Source of the DNA: Promethearchaeota archaeon
GTDB taxonomy: Archaea; Asgardarchaeota; Lokiarchaeia; Sigyniarchaeales; SOKP01
Assembly (NCBI GenBank): GCA_016840165.1
Contig: JAEOSU010000025.1
Span: 1 to 64,000 of the forward strand
Length of the DNA: 64,000 bases
Reading direction: 5' to 3'
A program made the translations under genes and the position numbers. Shown one piece after another: positions 61,622 to 64,000 of the stretch (its first letter is position 1; every line of letters begins with the position of its first letter). The notes below the pieces were generated by a model. It did not search any database, was not told where the DNA came from, and saw only the letters and a program-made list of their open reading frames with translations.

Positions 61622-63679
61622 ATGAAAAATATAAATACAAAAGCCTTAATGGTTGCTGTACTGTTAGCTGCTTCTTTTCTCGCGACACCAATGATGGTTT
61701 CTGGATATGATTATGAAAATGACAATTTTTACGAACAATCAATTATAGATCCTTCCATGCTTATTACTTCTTTTCAAGGATTTGGGAGTATATTTAATAG
61801 TTTTGGATACGGGGGTAGATTAATTGGAAGAGTTTTTGAAATGCTATTAATGCAGGGTTTAACTAATTTTGAACAGAAGGAATTATTACCGGGAGTCTGG
61901 GTGTTAAGTGCATCAGTAGAAGAAACAGAAAATTTTACTCGTACTTATTATGGAGAACATGAAATTTATACTATTCCTTATGAATATGATCAATCTGCAA
62001 TCGAGCCACACAACAATGGTTTTCTTTATTGTGACGTTGTTAAGACTGGTTCTGTTAAGGTCAATATTACTATCGGTGCTGCGGTAACCTTAGTTATTTG
62101 GGATAGTGATGGATCATTCATAAGAGCGGTTGAACAACTTGTCTCATTCTTTAACCGTTTACGAATTTATATGGAAAGCAGTGGTCCAGGTGAGATTCCT
62201 GCAGACTTGATAAGAGAGGGAGTACAAACAATTGTCTGGTTTATAATTCATATAAATGATATTTTTACAGGGGACGAATTATTCACCCTTAATCCAATTA
62301 CATGGCAGAACGTAGAACTTACTCCGATTTCTTTTGCTATAACTAAAACTTGGCGTGTAAGTGGTAATGATTGGCAAATTGATCCTGATGATGATGATGA
62401 CTTAGTCACAGCAGTAGGTGGTGCAGTTAGCGATAACTTCCTTATGAATCTGAATGATACTGCAAAAGCAGTAGATGATAGCTATATGCAATGGTTGTTA
62501 ACTCCAACTAATATCATAGCGGACGTTACTACTGTCTGGACTTCTTTTACTTTTGATTTGATTCAATTATGGATGAAAAATTTTGAAATTCATATTAATA
62601 TTGCAGAAATACTTAGTTTATTCAGTGGAGGCATGGGAGGAGGACCATTGGATGTCGCTGGGATTTTTCAAGGTGTAGATATCGACTTTTACTTGTTCAC
62701 CCATCATCTTGCTGGTGCGTTTTTATACAATGATACGAATGGAGATGGTAAGATTTCATCTGCTTATCGGACACTTAATATTACAACAACTGATGGAAGA
62801 CCAGTAGAAGTTCCAGATCGTTCAGAGATTACACATCGAATCGTACTCAATTCCGTTGGTGATTTTGAATGGCAAGCGCCTCACATTACGGGAGCAAATA
62901 AATTTTCATGGGGATTGGATTTAAACTCAGCTATTATCACGCCCGTTCCAATAGGTGTTGATCTTGAGTCATATGTAGGTGCTAAAGCTTATGCTTTAGA
63001 CTACATCAAATTCGGATTTACTTTTGAACCCGATACAAGTAGTCTCCCCGTCTTGAAGGCTCCAACCAAGCTAGATCAATTCTTTGCACCTTTGAACGCT
63101 TCTTTACCTTCAGCAGATTTCGATTTAGGAATTATTTATCTCTCAACTGTACTTCATTTCCGTCTTAATGTTGATGTAATAGGAGAAGATCCAGCCGATC
63201 CTACAACATTACTCGATCCTTCTCAGGATTATAATAATTCTACTCATCGATTGGCAATAGGTAACTACATTGGAGGCACTATCGCACCTAAGCTTGAATT
63301 TGTTGATATTGCTGGGCCAGATTATTCCTGGGGTTCGTTTGAAGGAGAAAATTATGATCCTGCAAGCAGTAGTATTATCCCATTAGCCTTATATGAAACA
63401 GAAATTGAACGACATGATACATTCGAAGATGAAAGTGGAGTAGAATTTCAAACATTTGCTACTGACATTTCATTGAACATAAGTTTTAATGTTTTTGCAT
63501 ATGCTGTATGCTTTCCAGAATTTAATGGCGGGAACGGAATATGGCATGATCCTACATTCAACGTGTACATGGTGTTTGAAGCACAAGGTTTCTGGGCAAT
63601 TATTTTACTAGTTGCTGGAGTCGGATTAGTTGGTGTAGCAACCATTTTAATCAAAAGGCGAAAGGACGGAAGATTGTAG
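61622..63679 (+). CDS. Exported surface protein with C-terminal membrane anchor
   Basis: From the ATG at 61622 the product is 685 residues. A signal peptide is clear: MKNINTKALMVAVLLAASFLATPMMVSG. The body is acidic and beta-rich, with tandem Asp residues (DPDDDDDL) and one EF-hand/dockerin-like loop YNDTNGDGKISSAY, suggesting calcium binding. Many NxS/T sites are present. One hydrophobic helix (AIILLVAGVGLVGVATILI) and a short basic tail (KRRKDGRL) anchor it in the membrane. No enzyme motif is recognised. It is likely a component of the cell surface. Confidence 0.82.
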   Translation: MKNINTKALMVAVLLAASFLATPMMVSGYDYENDNFYEQSIIDPSMLITSFQGFGSIFNSFGYGGRLIGRVFEMLLMQGLTNFEQKELLPGVWVLSASVEETENFTRTYYGEHEIYTIPYEYDQSAIEPHNNGFLYCDVVKTGSVKVNITIGAAVTLVIWDSDGSFIRAVEQLVSFFNRLRIYMESSGPGEIPADLIREGVQTIVWFIIHINDIFTGDELFTLNPITWQNVELTPISFAITKTWRVSGNDWQIDPDDDDDLVTAVGGAVSDNFLMNLNDTAKAVDDSYMQWLLTPTNIIADVTTVWTSFTFDLIQLWMKNFEIHINIAEILSLFSGGMGGGPLDVAGIFQGVDIDFYLFTHHLAGAFLYNDTNGDGKISSAYRTLNITTTDGRPVEVPDRSEITHRIVLNSVGDFEWQAPHITGANKFSWGLDLNSAIITPVPIGVDLESYVGAKAYALDYIKFGFTFEPDTSSLPVLKAPTKLDQFFAPLNASLPSADFDLGIIYLSTVLHFRLNVDVIGEDPADPTTLLDPSQDYNNSTHRLAIGNYIGGTIAPKLEFVDIAGPDYSWGSFEGENYDPASSSIIPLALYETEIERHDTFEDESGVEFQTFATDISLNISFNVFAYAVCFPEFNGGNGIWHDPTFNVYMVFEAQGFWAIILLVAGVGLVGVATILIKRRKDGRL

Positions 63680-64000
63680 ATATTTTTAAATCTTTTTATT
63701 TTTTTCTTTTTTATTTTTTATTTAAATCCCATAAAATCACAAAATAAGGAATTTTAGCATAATTATAAAGAATTCTTAATCTTATCTCTAACAATTTTAG
63801 ATTGGCATAAATTAAATTATCTTAAAGGCCATAAACTATTTAATTTGGTACATATCCTATAATTTGGAGGATCTAAAAGAGGGATTAAGCGTTATATTAA
63901 TAAGTAACCAATGTTCTATTTAACTAGAATATAAATTATTAAAAAGGTACATTTTTTTTAATAATCTAATACAAGAATTTCAAATTTCAAAAGAAAAAAG
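63680..64000. other. Terminator and probable promoter region at window end
   Basis: T-runs at 63684-63722 should end the surface-protein transcript. No ORF is seen. A TATA-like GAATATAAAT at 63928-63937 resembles the promoter region of the preceding gene, so another gene probably begins just beyond the window. Confidence 0.45.

Noticed and set aside
1..64000. Insertion sequences, integrases or prophage genes
   Set aside because: No transposase, integrase, phage structural protein or terminal inverted repeat was seen; the window looks like stable chromosome apart from the STAND-LRR area.

Overview
The window is strongly AT-rich and reads as a chromosomal stretch of an Asgard archaeon, most likely Lokiarchaeia-like (taxon inferred from gene content only). 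The information-processing genes are archaeal: archaeal-type ThrRS and AspRS, eL38 and eL40, thermosome, Alba, Pth2, TruD, type 2 methionine aminopeptidase, and CTP-dependent riboflavin kinase with archaeal FAD synthetase. Eukaryote-like genes sit among them: a Ras-like small GTPase, a profilin-like protein, longin-like proteins, an Rpn11-like JAMM protease, a TRAX-type translin and possibly a gelsolin-like membrane protein. Many other genes encode membrane proteins of unknown function, several with zinc ribbons or winged-helix domains.

Layout. 1-2.2 kb: end of an FAD oxidoreductase and two tandem, related tail-anchored proteins. 2.3-8.3 kb: a carbon-metabolism block (Gfo/Idh/MocA dehydrogenase, M24 peptidase, two SDRs, BKACE-type enzyme, PfkB sugar kinase). 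8.4-16.3 kb: zinc-ribbon membrane protein, a large exported protein, sugar nucleotidyltransferase, longin-like protein, a possible gelsolin-like membrane protein beside a CDP-alcohol phosphatidyltransferase, then a minus-strand translin-ribL-ribK operon. 16.4-28.4 kb: thrS, HAD hydrolase, small GTPase, membrane acyltransferase, pyroglutamyl-peptidase homologue, membrane proteins, an ATP-grasp ligase and a large helical protein.

28.4-36 kb is a translation cluster: divergent eL40 and eL38, a NusA-like zinc-finger/KH protein, pth2, truD, an orphan DNA methyltransferase on the other strand, aspS, map and a nucleotidyltransferase. After about 630 bases without a gene come a cyclophilin-like protein, a VTT membrane protein, a small zinc ribbon, Alba, the JAMM protease, a P-loop kinase, prs and a hydrolase. 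The thermosome at 43.3 kb is followed by a 1131-residue DUF4062-STAND NTPase-TPR protein, a plausible immune-type sensor, and a broken leucine-rich-repeat fragment. 49-64 kb holds an enoyl-CoA hydratase, a channel with two RCK-like domains and an altered filter, amidohydrolase, cyclase-family hydrolase, a large membrane protein with a longin-like tail, a deacetylase-family enzyme, the profilin-like gene, a minimal FtsX-LolD type ABC pair, further membrane proteins and a signal-peptide-bearing surface protein.

Two themes stand out. First, three genes (small GTPase, an ArsR-like membrane protein and a zinc-ribbon membrane protein) have no ATG, GTG or TTG that would give a full-length product, yet each has a good Shine-Dalgarno sequence 5-7 bases before an in-frame ATT or ATA. 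This suggests AUU/AUA initiation in this lineage. Second, parts of an early eukaryote-like cytoskeleton, trafficking and ubiquitin-processing toolkit are scattered as single genes rather than in operons. All functions are inferred from sequence reading; no database search was possible.
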